Of a stretch of DNA of 64,000 nucleotides, positions 28,075 through 37,466 are shown piece by piece. The position numbers were made by a program, and so were the translations under genes. Numbering within the stretch: position 1 is the stretch's first letter; each line of letters opens with the position of its first letter. Source of the stretch: Belnapia arida. GTDB taxonomy: Bacteria; Pseudomonadota; Alphaproteobacteria; Acetobacterales; Acetobacteraceae. The notes beneath the pieces are model-generated. The model had not been told where the DNA came from, ran no database searches, and saw only the letters and a program-made list of their open reading frames with translations. Location: assembly GCF_016773205.1 (NCBI RefSeq), contig NZ_JAETWB010000003.1:186001-250000 (forward strand), written 5' to 3'.

Positions 28075-28754
28075 GCGATTCGAAGAAGGGCGGCGCCAAG
28101 AAGGGCGCCCCGGCCAACGCCAAGAAACCGGAAGCCAACCGCGAGGAAGGCAGCCGCACCGTCACGACCGTCGCCGCGAAGCCCGGCAAGTCCGCCGCTT
28201 CACCGGCCGAGCGCACCCGCCTTGCGACCTTCTACGCTGAGGTCATCCGGCAGCGCTTGGTCGAGGAGTTCGGCTACAAGAACCCGATGGAAGTGCCGAA
28301 GCTCGAGAAGATTGTCATCAACATGGGCGTCGGCGAAGCCGCGGCCGATGGCAAGAAGCTCGATGCCGCGGTTGCCGACCTGACGGCCATCGCCGGCCAG
28401 CGGCCGGTGCGGACCAAGGCTAAGAAGGCGATTGCCGGCTTCAAGATCCGCGAAGGCCAGCAGATCGGCTGCAAGGTGACGCTGCGCAAGGCGCGCATGT
28501 ACGAGTTCCTCGACCGGCTCGTCACCATTGCCCTGCCGCGCGTGCGGGATTTCCGTGGCCTTCCGGGCACCAAGGGCTTCGACGGCCGTGGCAACTTCGC
28601 CATGGGCCTGAAGGAGCAGATCGTGTTCCCTGAGATCAACTACGATCGCGTGGATACGGTCCGCGGCATGGACATCCAGTTCGTCACCACGGCGAAGACC
28701 GACAAGGAAGCGAAGGCGCTGCTCAAGGCGTTTCAGCTTCCCTTCCAGAACTGA
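28071..28754 (+). CDS. rplE: 50S ribosomal protein L5 with long N-terminal extension
   Basis: The protein is 227 residues against about 179 for the family. Residues ~50-227 are a complete L5 ([40 protein letters not shown]), which binds 5S rRNA and contacts the P-site tRNA. The extra ~48 residues are Lys/Ala/Gly-rich ([20 protein letters not shown]) and look disordered. The ATG at 28071 overlaps the rplX stop (ATGA) as at other junctions here, which supports the long form. No internal ATG would give the short form. Confidence 0.95.
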   Translation: MSDSKKGGAKKGAPANAKKPEANREEGSRTVTTVAAKPGKSAASPAERTRLATFYAEVIRQRLVEEFGYKNPMEVPKLEKIVINMGVGEAAADGKKLDAAVADLTAIAGQRPVRTKAKKAIAGFKIREGQQIGCKVTLRKARMYEFLDRLVTIALPRVRDFRGLPGTKGFDGRGNFAMGLKEQIVFPEINYDRVDTVRGMDIQFVTTAKTDKEAKALLKAFQLPFQN

Positions 28755-28804
28755 TCTTGGAAAACCGCCCGGCGAGCCGGGCAGGTTCCGGAGGATAGAA
28801 CCGT

Positions 28805-29110
28805 ATGGCCAAGACTTCGGCAGTCGAGAAGAACAAGCGTCGGGCGAAGCTCTCGTCGACGCATGCTGCCAAGCGCGCGGCGCTGAAGGGTATCGTCATG
28901 GATCGCACCCTGCCGGTCGAAGACCGGTTTGATGCGACCTTGAAGCTCGCCCAGTTGCCGCGCAACGGCGCCAAGGTGCGCGTGCGTCTGCGCTGCGAGC
29001 TCACCGGCCGCCCGCGCGGCAATTATCGCAAGTTCAAGCTCAGCCGGAACATGCTGCGGGAGCTCGCCAATACTGGCCAGCTGCCCGGCGTGACCAAGGC
29101 GAGCTGGTAA
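28805..29110 (+). CDS. rpsN: 30S ribosomal protein S14 (long, zinc-independent form)
   Basis: The 101-residue form lacks the CxxC zinc ribbon of short S14 and matches the proteobacterial type: [36 protein letters not shown] and LPGVTKASW. It lies in the usual place between rplE and rpsH. Confidence 0.97.
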   Translation: MAKTSAVEKNKRRAKLSSTHAAKRAALKGIVMDRTLPVEDRFDATLKLAQLPRNGAKVRVRLRCELTGRPRGNYRKFKLSRNMLRELANTGQLPGVTKASW

Positions 29111-29122
29111 GGGAGCGGGGAT

Positions 29123-29521
29123 ATGTCTCTGTCCGATCCGCTCGGGGATCTGCTCACCCGTATCCGTAATGCCCAGCGGGCCCGGCAGACGCGTTGCGTC
29201 GCCCCGGCCAGCCGGCTGCGGACCGATGTGCTCGACGTGCTGAAGCGCGAAGGCTATATCCGCGCCTGGCGGGTGGAGCAGGAGCGCCCCGGCGTCAGCC
29301 GCATCGAGATCGAGCTGAAGTATTCCGAAGGCGAGCCCGCCATCAAGGAGATTACCCGCATCTCCAAGCCCGGCCGGCGCGTCTATTCGAAGATCAAGGA
29401 ACTGCCGAAGTTCTACAACGGGCTCGGCATCTCCATCCTCTCCACGCCCCGTGGCGTGATGAGCGATACCGAGGCCCGCACCGCCAATGTTGGCGGTGAA
29501 GTCCTCTGCCGCGTGTTCTAA
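29123..29521 (+). CDS. rpsH: 30S ribosomal protein S8
   Basis: The 132-residue protein ([20 protein letters not shown]; ending [20 protein letters not shown]) binds the 16S central domain. In E. coli S8 represses the spc operon by binding near rplE; no matching site was looked for by folding here. rplF follows after 14 bases. Confidence 0.98.
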   Translation: MSLSDPLGDLLTRIRNAQRARQTRCVAPASRLRTDVLDVLKREGYIRAWRVEQERPGVSRIEIELKYSEGEPAIKEITRISKPGRRVYSKIKELPKFYNGLGISILSTPRGVMSDTEARTANVGGEVLCRVF

Positions 29522-29535
29522 GGGAGGGATACAGC

Positions 29536-30069
29536 ATGTCGCGCGTCGGCAAATATCCCGTCCCGGTCCCGAGCGGCGTCCAGGTGGCGCTGCAGGGCCG
29601 GACCGTGGTGGCCAAGGGCCGGAATGGCGAGCTCAAGCTCGACCTGACGGATGAAGTGGATGTGGAGATTGCGGACAACCAGGTGGCGGTAAAGCCGCGC
29701 CGGGACGACCGCCGCAGCCGCACCATGTGGGGCACCACCCGCAGCCTGATCAACAGCATGGTGACGGGCGTCTCCACCGGCTTCACCAAGTCGATGGAGA
29801 TCAACGGCACCGGTTACCGCGCCGCGGTGCAAGGCAAGGATCTGGTGCTGAACCTCGGCTACAGCCATGAGGTCCGCTACCCGATCCCCGAGGGCATCAA
29901 GATCACCTGCGAACGCCCGACGGCCGTAAAGGTCGAAGGCGCGGACAAGCGTCAGGTCGGTCAGGTTGCCGCCGAGATCCGCGCCTGGCGTGATCCTGAG
30001 CCCTACAAGGGCAAGGGTGTGCGCTACACCGATGAGCAGATCCTCCGGAAGGAGGGTAAGAAGAAGTAA
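29536..30069 (+). CDS. rplF: 50S ribosomal protein L6
   Basis: A 177-residue two-domain protein near the sarcin-ricin loop. [20 protein letters not shown], the central [20 protein letters not shown] and the C-terminal [20 protein letters not shown] with YKGKGVRY are complete. The TAA stop shares a base with the rplR ATG. Confidence 0.98.
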   Translation: MSRVGKYPVPVPSGVQVALQGRTVVAKGRNGELKLDLTDEVDVEIADNQVAVKPRRDDRRSRTMWGTTRSLINSMVTGVSTGFTKSMEINGTGYRAAVQGKDLVLNLGYSHEVRYPIPEGIKITCERPTAVKVEGADKRQVGQVAAEIRAWRDPEPYKGKGVRYTDEQILRKEGKKK

Positions 30070-30431
30070 TGGCCGACAAGCTCGCATTGCAGACGCGCCG
30101 GCGTTCCCGGCTGCGCTACCAGCTGAAGCTCAAGAGCGGCGGCCGTCCGCGGCTCTCCGTCTTCCGCTCGGGCAAGCACATCTATGCCCAGGTGATCGAC
30201 GACGCCCAGGGCCGCACCCTCGCTGCCGCGTCTTCCATCGAGAAGCCGATGCGCGAGTCGCTGAAAACCGGCGCCGACAAGGACGCCGCGACCCAGGTCG
30301 GGAAGCTGGTGGCCGAGCGTGCTCGTGCCGCCGGGGTCGACAAGGTCGTCTTCGACCGCGGGCCTTACCTGTATCATGGCCGGGTCAAGGCCCTGGCCGA
30401 CGCCGCCCGCGAGGGCGGGCTGTCGTTCTGA
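30069..30431 (+). CDS. rplR: 50S ribosomal protein L18
   Basis: A 120-residue 5S rRNA-binding protein: [36 protein letters not shown] and [20 protein letters not shown]. It joins L5 in the 5S particle. Start overlaps the rplF stop (TAATG). Confidence 0.97.
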   Translation: MADKLALQTRRRSRLRYQLKLKSGGRPRLSVFRSGKHIYAQVIDDAQGRTLAAASSIEKPMRESLKTGADKDAATQVGKLVAERARAAGVDKVVFDRGPYLYHGRVKALADAAREGGLSF

Positions 30432-30442
30432 GGATCGCATAG

Positions 30443-31093
30443 ATGGCACGTACCCCTCATAGCGGTGGCGGCGGCGAGCATGGCGGCGAGGGCGGCGATC
30501 GCCGTCGTGGCCGTGGCCGTGGCCGCGAGAACGAGAACCGCCAGGAGCGCCAGGATGGCGATGAACTGAAGGACAAGCTCGTCACCATTAACCGCGTCGC
30601 CAAGGTGGTGAAGGGTGGCCGTCGGTTCAGCTTCGCTGCGCTGGTCGTGGTCGGCGACCAGAAGGGCCGCGTCGGCTGGGGTGCCGGCAAGGCCCGCGAG
30701 GTACCGGAGGCGATCCGCAAAGCAACCGAGCAGGCGAAGCGGACCATGATTCGCGTGCCGATGCGGGAGGGCCGGACCCTCCACCACGACGTCATCGGCG
30801 AGTTCGGCGCCGGCCGGGTGATCCTGCGGGCGGCGCCCGCTGGTACCGGCATCATCGCCGGCGGCCCGATGCGCGCAATCTTCGAGACGCTGGGCATGGG
30901 TGATGTCGTGGCCAAGTGCCTCGGCTCGACCAACCCGCACAACATGATCAAGGCCACCTTCTCGGCCCTGACCCGCAGCACGAGCCCGCGTGCCGTCGCC
31001 TCCCGGCGCGGCAAGAAGGTCTCGGACCTGCTCGGGCCGCGCAAGGACCAGGCCCCGGCCGAGACGTCGGCCGCGGAGGCTCCGAATGTCTGA
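30443..31093 (+). CDS. rpsE: 30S ribosomal protein S5 with Gly/Arg-rich N-terminal extension
   Basis: The 216-residue protein has a complete S5 core ([53 protein letters not shown]) that guards decoding accuracy and mRNA entry. Before the core lie about 31 extra residues rich in Gly, Arg and Glu ([20 protein letters not shown]), and the C-terminus is also lengthened by a Pro/Ala/Glu tail. E. coli S5 has 167 residues. Its stop overlaps rpmD. Confidence 0.95.
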   Translation: MARTPHSGGGGEHGGEGGDRRRGRGRGRENENRQERQDGDELKDKLVTINRVAKVVKGGRRFSFAALVVVGDQKGRVGWGAGKAREVPEAIRKATEQAKRTMIRVPMREGRTLHHDVIGEFGAGRVILRAAPAGTGIIAGGPMRAIFETLGMGDVVAKCLGSTNPHNMIKATFSALTRSTSPRAVASRRGKKVSDLLGPRKDQAPAETSAAEAPNV

Positions 31094-31274
31094 GACGAAA
31101 AAGACCGTGAAGGTGACTCAAACCGGGTCGCCGATCGGGCGCAAGCCGGGCCAGCGCGAGACGCTGATCGGCCTCGGCCTCAACAAAATGCACCGTTCGC
31201 GGGAGCTGGAGGATACTCCAGCGGTCCGCGGCATGATCCGTAAGGTGGCCCACCTCATCAAGGTGGAAGGCTGA
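31086..31274 (+). CDS. rpmD: 50S ribosomal protein L30
   Basis: A 62-residue protein: [20 protein letters not shown], then [20 protein letters not shown] and [12 protein letters not shown]. The frame is open far upstream, but the ATG at 31086, which overlaps the end of rpsE, gives the normal length. It sits between rpsE and rplO as usual. Confidence 0.95.
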   Translation: MSETKKTVKVTQTGSPIGRKPGQRETLIGLGLNKMHRSRELEDTPAVRGMIRKVAHLIKVEG

Positions 31275-31290
31275 GCGGGGAGCAAGACCT

Positions 31291-31791
31291 ATGAAACTGA
31301 ACGAGCTGCGCGACAATGACGGCGCGCGCTACAAGTCGAAGCGGCTTGGCCGCGGCATCGGCTCCGGCAAGGGCAAGACCTCGGGCAAGGGCGTGAAGGG
31401 CCAGAAGGCGCGCGAGGGCGTGTCCTTGAACGGCTTCGAAGGCGGCCAGCTCCCGATCTATCGCCGCCTGCCGAAGCGGGGCTTCGTCAATATCTTCCGC
31501 AAGGAGTATGCCCCGCTGAACCTCGGCCGCCTGGAGCAGGCGATCACCGAGGGCAAGCTGCCGGGTGACCAGCCGATCGACGAAGCGGCGCTGCGCGCGG
31601 CCGGCATTGTCCGTACCGGGGCGAAGCTCGCCGGCGTGCGGCTGCTGGGCCATGGCACTCTGAGCCGGGCGGTGACCATTACCGTCTCCGGCGCCTCGGC
31701 CAGCGCGGTCGCGGCCGTGCAGGCAGCTGGTGGCACCATCACCCTGCTAAACCCGCCTGCCACGGCCGAAGAGGCTCCGGCGGAGGCGTGA
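31291..31791 (+). CDS. rplO: 50S ribosomal protein L15
   Basis: A 166-residue late-assembly protein: [20 protein letters not shown], the glycine-rich [20 protein letters not shown] and [17 protein letters not shown]. It ends with an Ala/Glu-rich tail. A structured 117-base spacer separates it from secY. Confidence 0.97.
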   Translation: MKLNELRDNDGARYKSKRLGRGIGSGKGKTSGKGVKGQKAREGVSLNGFEGGQLPIYRRLPKRGFVNIFRKEYAPLNLGRLEQAITEGKLPGDQPIDEAALRAAGIVRTGAKLAGVRLLGHGTLSRAVTITVSGASASAVAAVQAAGGTITLLNPPATAEEAPAEA

Positions 31792-31840
31792 TGCTTGCGG
31801 CCCGCCGGGCCGCTCGCTACCTAGTCAGAGGTTCGTGGCT

Positions 31841-31884
31841 GCGGCGCCACGGCCGGGGGATCTCCCTCCGGTTGGTGGCGCCGC
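31841..31884 (+). promoter_or_regulatory. Two-part stem-loop in the rplO-secY spacer
   Basis: GCGGCGCCAC (31841-31850) pairs perfectly with GTGGCGCCGC (31875-31884). Inside it CCGGGGG (31853-31859) pairs with CCTCCGG (31865-31871), one T-G pair. There is no U-run; secY starts 24 bases later. It probably affects secY translation, RNA cleavage or polymerase pausing. Confidence 0.5.
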
Positions 31885-31908
31885 TGTCGTGAGGAGGGTT
31901 TAGGATCC

Positions 31909-33267
31909 ATGGCCTCCGCAGCCGAGCAGCTTGCGGCCAATCTCAATCTCGGGGTGCTGTCGAAGGCGACCGAGCTCAAGCGGCGCCTCTGGTTCACCCT
32001 GGGTGCCCTCCTGGTCTACCGTCTTGGCACCTATGTGCCGGTCCCTGGCGTCGATGCAGGGGTGATGGGCGAGATCCTGCGCCAGCATGGCGGTGGGATC
32101 CTCGGCATGTTCGACATGTTCACGGGCGGCGCCCTCGGGCGGATGACTGTCTTCGCCCTCAACATCATGCCCTACATCTCAGCCAGCATCATCATCCAGC
32201 TGATGACGGCCGCCATCCCCTCGCTCGAAACCTTGAAGAAGGAGGGCGAGTCGGGCCGGAAGAAGATCAACCAGTATACCCGCTACCTCACCGTGCTGAT
32301 CGCCATCTTCCAGGCCTACGGCATCGCCGTCGGCCTTGAGAGCATGCGCGGCAACTTCGGGCCGGCGGTGGGCGATCCGGGCGCGTTCTTCCGCGTCTCC
32401 TGCGTTATCACCCTGGTCGGCGGGACGATGTTCCTGATGTGGCTGGGCGAGCAGATCACGGCGCGCGGTGTCGGCAACGGCATTTCGCTCATCATCTTTG
32501 CCGGCATCGTGGCGAACCTGCCTCACGCGCTGGTTTCGCTGCTGGAGCTTGGCCGCACCGGCGCGCTCTCGACCATCTTCATCATCGTCTTCATTGCCAT
32601 TGCGCTCGCGGTGATCGCGCTCGTGGTCTTCATCGAGCGGGCCCAGCGCCGCATCCCGGTGCAGTACCCGAAGCGCCAGGTCGGCAACCGCATGTTTGGC
32701 GGCGAGAACACCCATCTGCCGCTGAAGCTGAACACCGCCGGCGTCATCCCGCCGATCTTCGCTTCCTCCCTGCTGCTGCTGCCGGCAACGATCGCCGGAT
32801 TCGCAGCCGACCCGGCCTCCGATGGCTGGCTCAGCACCGTCAGCGGAGCGCTGGCTCATGGGCAGCCGCTCTACATGGCGCTCTATGTCGCCCTCATCAT
32901 TTTCTTCGCCTTCTTCTACACGGCCGTGGTCTTCAACCCAGTGGAGACGGCGGACAACCTGAAGAAGTATGGCGGCTTCGTGCCGGGCATCCGGCCAGGC
33001 CAGCACACGGCCGACTATTTCGACCGGGTGCTGACGCGGCTGACTGCCGTTGGTGCTCTCTATCTCTGTCTGGTCTGCATCCTGCCCGAGTTGCTGATCA
33101 GCCATTACGGCGTGCCTTTCTACTTCGGCGGCACCTCGCTGCTGATCATCGTGTCGGTAACGATGGACACGGTGGCACAGGTGCAGTCCCATCTCTTCGC
33201 GCACCAGTATGAAGGCCTGATCCGCAAGGCCCGTCTGGGTGGTCGCGGCGCACCGCGGCCGCGTTGA
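31909..33267 (+). CDS. secY: Preprotein translocase subunit SecY
   Basis: The 452-residue channel protein has ten hydrophobic segments. [20 protein letters not shown] is TM1, the plug region contains [40 protein letters not shown] and the cytoplasmic [20 protein letters not shown] loop are conserved. It forms SecYEG with SecE (5818-6012). adk follows 23 bases later. Confidence 0.98.
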   Translation: MASAAEQLAANLNLGVLSKATELKRRLWFTLGALLVYRLGTYVPVPGVDAGVMGEILRQHGGGILGMFDMFTGGALGRMTVFALNIMPYISASIIIQLMTAAIPSLETLKKEGESGRKKINQYTRYLTVLIAIFQAYGIAVGLESMRGNFGPAVGDPGAFFRVSCVITLVGGTMFLMWLGEQITARGVGNGISLIIFAGIVANLPHALVSLLELGRTGALSTIFIIVFIAIALAVIALVVFIERAQRRIPVQYPKRQVGNRMFGGENTHLPLKLNTAGVIPPIFASSLLLLPATIAGFAADPASDGWLSTVSGALAHGQPLYMALYVALIIFFAFFYTAVVFNPVETADNLKKYGGFVPGIRPGQHTADYFDRVLTRLTAVGALYLCLVCILPELLISHYGVPFYFGGTSLLIIVSVTMDTVAQVQSHLFAHQYEGLIRKARLGGRGAPRPR

Positions 33268-33290
33268 GGCAAGGGGGAGGGGGACACGCC

Positions 33291-33944
33291 ATGAATCTGA
33301 TCCTGCTGGGTCCGCCCGGGGCGGGGAAGGGGACTCAGGCCAAGCGCCTGGAAGACCGCCACGGGCTGAAGCAGATCTCGACGGGTGACATGCTGCGCGC
33401 CGAAGTGCGCTCAGGCAGCGAGGTCGGCCTGCAGGCGAAGGCAATCATGGAACGGGGCGAGCTTGTCCCGGATGCCATCATCATCGCCATGCTCGCCGGC
33501 CGGGTGGCCCAGCCGAACGTCGCCCAGGGCTTCATCCTGGACGGCTTTCCCCGTACCGTCCCGCAGGCGGAGGCGCTCGACCTGATGCTGAAGGAGAAGG
33601 CCATGCCCCTCCATCACGTCATCGAGCTCCAGGTGGATGACGTGGCCCTGGTGGACCGCATCTCCGGCCGCTTCACCTGCGCCAAATGCGGCGAAGGCTA
33701 CCACGACCAGTTCAAGCCAGCGGCCAAGGCCGGCACTTGCGATGTTTGCGGCAGCACGGAGTTCTCCCGGCGTGCCGACGACAAGGCAGAGCTGGTCGCG
33801 GCCCGGCTTGAGGCCTACCACCGCCAGACGGCGCCCCTGCTGCCCTACTACGCCGCCCAGGGCGTGCTACGGGTGGTGGACGGCATGGCGGAGATGAACG
33901 AGGTCGCCCGGCAGATCGAGGCGATCCTCGGGGAGAAGGGTTGA
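33291..33944 (+). CDS. adk: Adenylate kinase, zinc-binding LID type
   Basis: The 217-residue enzyme interconverts ATP+AMP and 2 ADP. The P-loop [16 protein letters not shown], the AMP site ([24 protein letters not shown]) and the LID are present. The LID carries CAKC and CDVC ([12 protein letters not shown], then [17 protein letters not shown]), a four-cysteine zinc site absent from E. coli Adk. The start ATG 33291 begins [10 protein letters not shown], although the frame opens at 33264. A strong promoter overlaps its stop codon. Confidence 0.97.
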   Translation: MNLILLGPPGAGKGTQAKRLEDRHGLKQISTGDMLRAEVRSGSEVGLQAKAIMERGELVPDAIIIAMLAGRVAQPNVAQGFILDGFPRTVPQAEALDLMLKEKAMPLHHVIELQVDDVALVDRISGRFTCAKCGEGYHDQFKPAAKAGTCDVCGSTEFSRRADDKAELVAARLEAYHRQTAPLLPYYAAQGVLRVVDGMAEMNEVARQIEAILGEKG

Positions 33945-33968
33945 CGGCGAGGGGGCTCTCGGTATAGT
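33941..33968 (+). promoter_or_regulatory. Candidate promoter of rpsM-rpsK-rpoA-rplQ
   Basis: TTGACG (33941-33946), 16 bases, then TATAGT (33963-33968), the closest match to the consensus seen in the window; the -35 overlaps the adk stop codon (33942-33944). The start would be near 33975, leaving a ~145-base leader with a hairpin GGAGC/GCTCC (34093-34107) just before rpsM. Confidence 0.65.
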
Positions 33969-34119
33969 CCGCGCCTCTCGCGGTCAGAGGCAGCCCCCGG
34001 GCCTGGGTCCAGGGTACTCCCGGCCGCGTTTCGCCGTTGGCATTTTGGGTTGATCATATCGTCGGACGGGGTTTCCCCATCTGGCGGGAGCAGGAGCGAC
34101 AGGCTCCAGGAGCTGAGCA

Positions 34120-34497
34120 GTGGCGCGCATCGCCGGAGTGAACATCCCCACGAACAAGCGCGTGCAGATCTCGCTGCGCTACATCTACGGCATCGGCCCG
34201 AAGAACGCGGCCGAGATCTGCGGGAAGCTCAGCATCCCTGAGGACCGTCGGGTGAACCAGCTGACGGATGAGGAGATTCTGCGCATCCGCGAGCTGATCG
34301 ATCGTGAGTACCGCGTGGAGGGCGACCTCCGCCGTGAAGTCGCGATGAACATCAAGCGGCTCATGGATATGGCCTGCTACCGTGGCCTGCGTCATCGCCG
34401 GGGCCTGCCAGTCCGGGGCCAGCGCACCCACACCAACGCCCGCACGCGCAAGGGCAAGGCCGTGGCCATCGCCGGCAAGAAGAAGGTGACGAAGTAA
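34120..34497 (+). CDS. rpsM: 30S ribosomal protein S13
   Basis: A 125-residue head protein starting with [37 protein letters not shown] and [20 protein letters not shown]. It bridges to the large subunit. The first gene of the alpha cluster, one base from rpsK. Confidence 0.98.
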   Translation: MARIAGVNIPTNKRVQISLRYIYGIGPKNAAEICGKLSIPEDRRVNQLTDEEILRIRELIDREYRVEGDLRREVAMNIKRLMDMACYRGLRHRRGLPVRGQRTHTNARTRKGKAVAIAGKKKVTK

Positions 34498-34498
34498 T

Positions 34499-34900
34499 AT
34501 GGCCCGCGAACCCCGTGGTGGCGCCCGCGCGCCGCGCAAGAAAGAACGGAAGAACATCTCTTCCGGCGTGGCCCATGTGCTCGCCAGCTTCAACAACACC
34601 ATCGTGACGATCACGGATGCCCAGGGCAACGCGATCGCTTGGTCCTCCTCCGGCAGCCAGGGATTCAAGGGCAGCCGGAAGTCCACCCCGTATGCGGCGC
34701 AGGTCGCGGCCGAGGATGCTGGCCGTAAGGCCCGCGAGCACGGGATGGAGCAGCTTGAGATCATGGTGAGCGGCCCCGGTTCGGGCCGCGAATCGGCGCT
34801 TCGCGCCCTGCAGGCGGTCGGCTTCTACGTCACCGCCATCCGGGACGTGACGCCCATCCCGCATAATGGTTGCCGCCCGCGCAAGCGCCGCCGCGTCTGA
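34499..34900 (+). CDS. rpsK: 30S ribosomal protein S11
   Basis: A 133-residue platform protein: [40 protein letters not shown] and [15 protein letters not shown], the near-invariant end. rpsD (S4), which follows in gammaproteobacteria, is missing here, as in other alphaproteobacteria. Confidence 0.98.
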   Translation: MAREPRGGARAPRKKERKNISSGVAHVLASFNNTIVTITDAQGNAIAWSSSGSQGFKGSRKSTPYAAQVAAEDAGRKAREHGMEQLEIMVSGPGSGRESALRALQAVGFYVTAIRDVTPIPHNGCRPRKRRRV

Positions 34901-34971
34901 GACGCGTCGTGGTGGCCGCGTCCAAGGCGCGGCTGCCTTTTCTTGCGTGAGGTTGGCCTAGGAGACTGTTC

Positions 34972-35988
34972 GTGATCGAGAGGAACTGGCGGTCGCTCAT
35001 CCGGCCCGAGAAGCTGGGCGTCGAGGTCGGCGCCGACCCGGAGCGCAGCGCGACCATCGTAGCCGAGCCGCTGGAGCGTGGCTTCGGCATGACGCTCGGC
35101 AATGCGATCCGCCGCGTGCTGCTGTCCTCCCTCCAGGGGGCTGCGGTCACGGCGATCCGCATCGACGGTGTCCTGCATGAGTTCAGCAGCATCCAAGGTG
35201 TCCGCGAGGATGTCACGGATATCGTGCTGAATGTGAAGCAGCTTGCCATCCGGATGCAGGGCGAGGGGCCGAAGCGCCTCCAGCTCACCGCGACCGGCCC
35301 GGGCGAGGTGACTGCAGGCCAGATCCAGACCACGGGCGACATCGAGATCGCCAACCCCGATCTCGTCATCTGTACCCTCGACGACGGCGCCCGCCTGTCG
35401 ATGGAGCTGACAGTCGGCACTGGCAAGGGCTATGTCCCGGCGGCGATGAACCGTCCCGAGGATGCGCCGATCGGCCTTATCCCCGTGGACGCCATCTACT
35501 CGCCCGTCCGTCGCGTCGCCTACCGTGTCGAGCCGACCCGCGTCGGCCAGGTGACCGACTACGACAAGCTAGTTATGAACCTCGAGACCGACGGCACCGT
35601 CGCCCCCGAGGACGCCGTGGCGCTTGCCGCCCGGATTCTGCAGGACCAGTTGCAGCTCTTCATCAACTTCGACGAGCCGCGCGAGCGCAAGGTGGAGGAG
35701 GAGCGGGACGACCTGCCCTTCAACCGCAACCTGCTTCGCAAGGTGGACGAGCTGGAGCTTTCCGTCCGCTCGGCAAACTGCTTGAAGAACGACAACATCG
35801 TCTATATCGGCGACCTCGTGCAGAAGACCGAGCAGGAAATGCTCCGCACGCCGAATTTCGGCCGCAAGTCGCTGAACGAAATCAAGGAAGTCCTGGCCTC
35901 GATGGGCCTCGGGCTCGGCCTCACCGTTACCGGCTGGCCGCCCGAGAACATCGAAGAGCTGGCCAAGAAACTCGAAGAGCCGTTCTGA
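34972..35988 (+). CDS. rpoA: DNA-directed RNA polymerase subunit alpha
   Basis: The 338-residue subunit starts the polymerase assembly. The N-terminal domain ([20 protein letters not shown]) dimerises and binds beta/beta'; the C-terminal domain (residues ~255-330: [40 protein letters not shown]) contacts UP elements and activators. The start is GTG (34972) with AGGAG just ahead. It sits 71 bases after rpsK and 26 before rplQ. Confidence 0.98.
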   Translation: MIERNWRSLIRPEKLGVEVGADPERSATIVAEPLERGFGMTLGNAIRRVLLSSLQGAAVTAIRIDGVLHEFSSIQGVREDVTDIVLNVKQLAIRMQGEGPKRLQLTATGPGEVTAGQIQTTGDIEIANPDLVICTLDDGARLSMELTVGTGKGYVPAAMNRPEDAPIGLIPVDAIYSPVRRVAYRVEPTRVGQVTDYDKLVMNLETDGTVAPEDAVALAARILQDQLQLFINFDEPRERKVEEERDDLPFNRNLLRKVDELELSVRSANCLKNDNIVYIGDLVQKTEQEMLRTPNFGRKSLNEIKEVLASMGLGLGLTVTGWPPENIEELAKKLEEPF

Positions 35989-36014
35989 GTCCGGCGGAGT
36001 AGGAAGCCCATATC

Positions 36015-36443
36015 ATGCGACACGGGATTGCCGGCCGGAAGCTCGGCGTCACCTCCACCCATCGTCTTGCCATGTTTCGCAACATGGCGACGAGCCTGCT
36101 GAAGCACGAGCAGATCACCACTACGTTGCCCAAGGCGAAGGAGCTGCGCCCCTATGTGGAGCGCATCATCACCCTTGGGAAGCGCGGTGGCCTGCATGCG
36201 CGGCGTCAGGCCTATGCACAGATCATGGACCAGAAGGTGGTGGACAAGCTCTTCACCACCATCGCGGAGCGCTACAAGGCCCGCAACGGCGGTTACACCC
36301 GCGTGCTGAAGGCCGGGATCCGGTACGGCGACGCTGCCAGCATGGCGGTAATTGAGCTGATCGACCGCGATCCGGCGGCCAAGGGCCAGGATAGCGGCCC
36401 GAAGCCGGAGCGCCCCGAGGCCGATCAGGCTGAGGCGGGCTGA
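36015..36443 (+). CDS. rplQ: 50S ribosomal protein L17
   Basis: The 142-residue protein ([39 protein letters not shown]) lies at the tunnel exit. A charged C-terminal tail of about 25 residues ([20 protein letters not shown]) extends it beyond the family core. Last gene of the ribosomal block, followed by a terminator. Confidence 0.97.
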   Translation: MRHGIAGRKLGVTSTHRLAMFRNMATSLLKHEQITTTLPKAKELRPYVERIITLGKRGGLHARRQAYAQIMDQKVVDKLFTTIAERYKARNGGYTRVLKAGIRYGDAASMAVIELIDRDPAAKGQDSGPKPERPEADQAEAG

Positions 36444-36452
36444 GAGAGCGAA

Positions 36453-36481
36453 GGGTGGCGGGGCAACCCGTCGCCCTTTTT
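36453..36481 (+). terminator. Intrinsic terminator after rplQ
   Basis: GGGTGGCGGG (36453-36462) pairs with CCCGTCGCCC (36467-36476) over all ten positions (two G-T pairs) around a GCAA tetraloop, followed by TTTTT. Its tail touches the stop codon of the converging FkbM-type gene. Confidence 0.85.
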
Positions 36482-37341
36482 CATGGTGACGACTCCCGCG
36501 TCATCACCAGCTCGCCATGCGGCAGGCCGGGCAGCGCCTCCGCAGCTACCGCCTCCAGCGCCCCGCCCCGCGCCACTCGCCAGAAGCGGAAGCCCAGTTC
36601 GCTGCCAAGCCAGCTGACCAGGGCTGGCAGATCGCTCCGTACCGCCATCATCGGCGCCGACCATTCCGTGACGATCCGTAGCCGCGGCGAGCGCGCCATT
36701 AGTGCCGCTGCCCCGCGCAGGACCTGCGGCTCCGAGCCTTCCGCATCCATCCGCAGCAGATCGAGCGAGGGCAGCCCAGCCAGCGCCGCATCCAGCGTCA
36801 CCGCTGGCACGGTCACGCGACGGGAGTAGTTCGGCGCCTCGCCTTCGAAAGCGAGATGCCCGCTGCCGATATGGTCCGGGTCGCTGCTGAAGCTGACCTC
36901 TCCCGGCACGTCCAGCGCCGCCGCCGGATGCAGCGTCACCCTGTCCCCAAACCCGTTCACCGCGATCGTCGCACGAAGCAGCGGCAGCACCGCCGGATTG
37001 GCCTCGAAGCTGTGGATCAGCCCCTCCGGCCCCACCGCCTCCGCCATGGTCAGGGTGTGGTAGCCCATATTGGCGCCGACCTCCGCCACCCGGTCCCCGC
37101 GGTGCAGAATCCGGCCGAGCACCGCCTCCACATCCATCTCCCAGGTGCCATGAACGGCGATATGCGGCGTGAGGCCAAGGTCGCGCGTATCGAGATAGAT
37201 CATCTGCCCGCGATGTGTCAGCGCCAGCGCCCGGGCCCGGCCGAGGTAGCAGTAAGGCTGCACGGGCCGTGCCGGGGGAGGGGGCAAGGGAACGTTTTTC
37301 ACCCGGAGCCGGCGCAGCACCGCCCGCAAACTCAATGCCAT
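36481..37341 (-). CDS. FkbM-family methyltransferase
   Basis: The 286-residue protein has the SAM-binding motif VAEVGANMGYHTLTMAEAVG followed by HSFEANPAVLPLLRATIAVN, and the later DLLRMDAEGSEPQVLRG that marks the FkbM family. Such enzymes O-methylate sugars or small molecules; the substrate here is unknown. The frame extends to 37398, but MALSLRAVLRRLRVKNVP at 37341 is the more natural start. It converges on the ribosomal operon and is divergent from a secreted beta-propeller gene 125 bases away. Confidence 0.85.
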   Translation of the reverse strand: MALSLRAVLRRLRVKNVPLPPPPARPVQPYCYLGRARALALTHRGQMIYLDTRDLGLTPHIAVHGTWEMDVEAVLGRILHRGDRVAEVGANMGYHTLTMAEAVGPEGLIHSFEANPAVLPLLRATIAVNGFGDRVTLHPAAALDVPGEVSFSSDPDHIGSGHLAFEGEAPNYSRRVTVPAVTLDAALAGLPSLDLLRMDAEGSEPQVLRGAAALMARSPRLRIVTEWSAPMMAVRSDLPALVSWLGSELGFRFWRVARGGALEAVAAEALPGLPHGELVMTRESSP

Positions 37342-37466
37342 GCCAGATCGAACCTCAGGGGACGCCGCAATCTCCCATTTCGGCCGGTCGCCGCACAAGC
37401 CTTGCCTGCCGCCTGGCCGCAGCGGACACTCCGGACCGGGCCAGCGCCCGCGGGAGGAATGATAAC

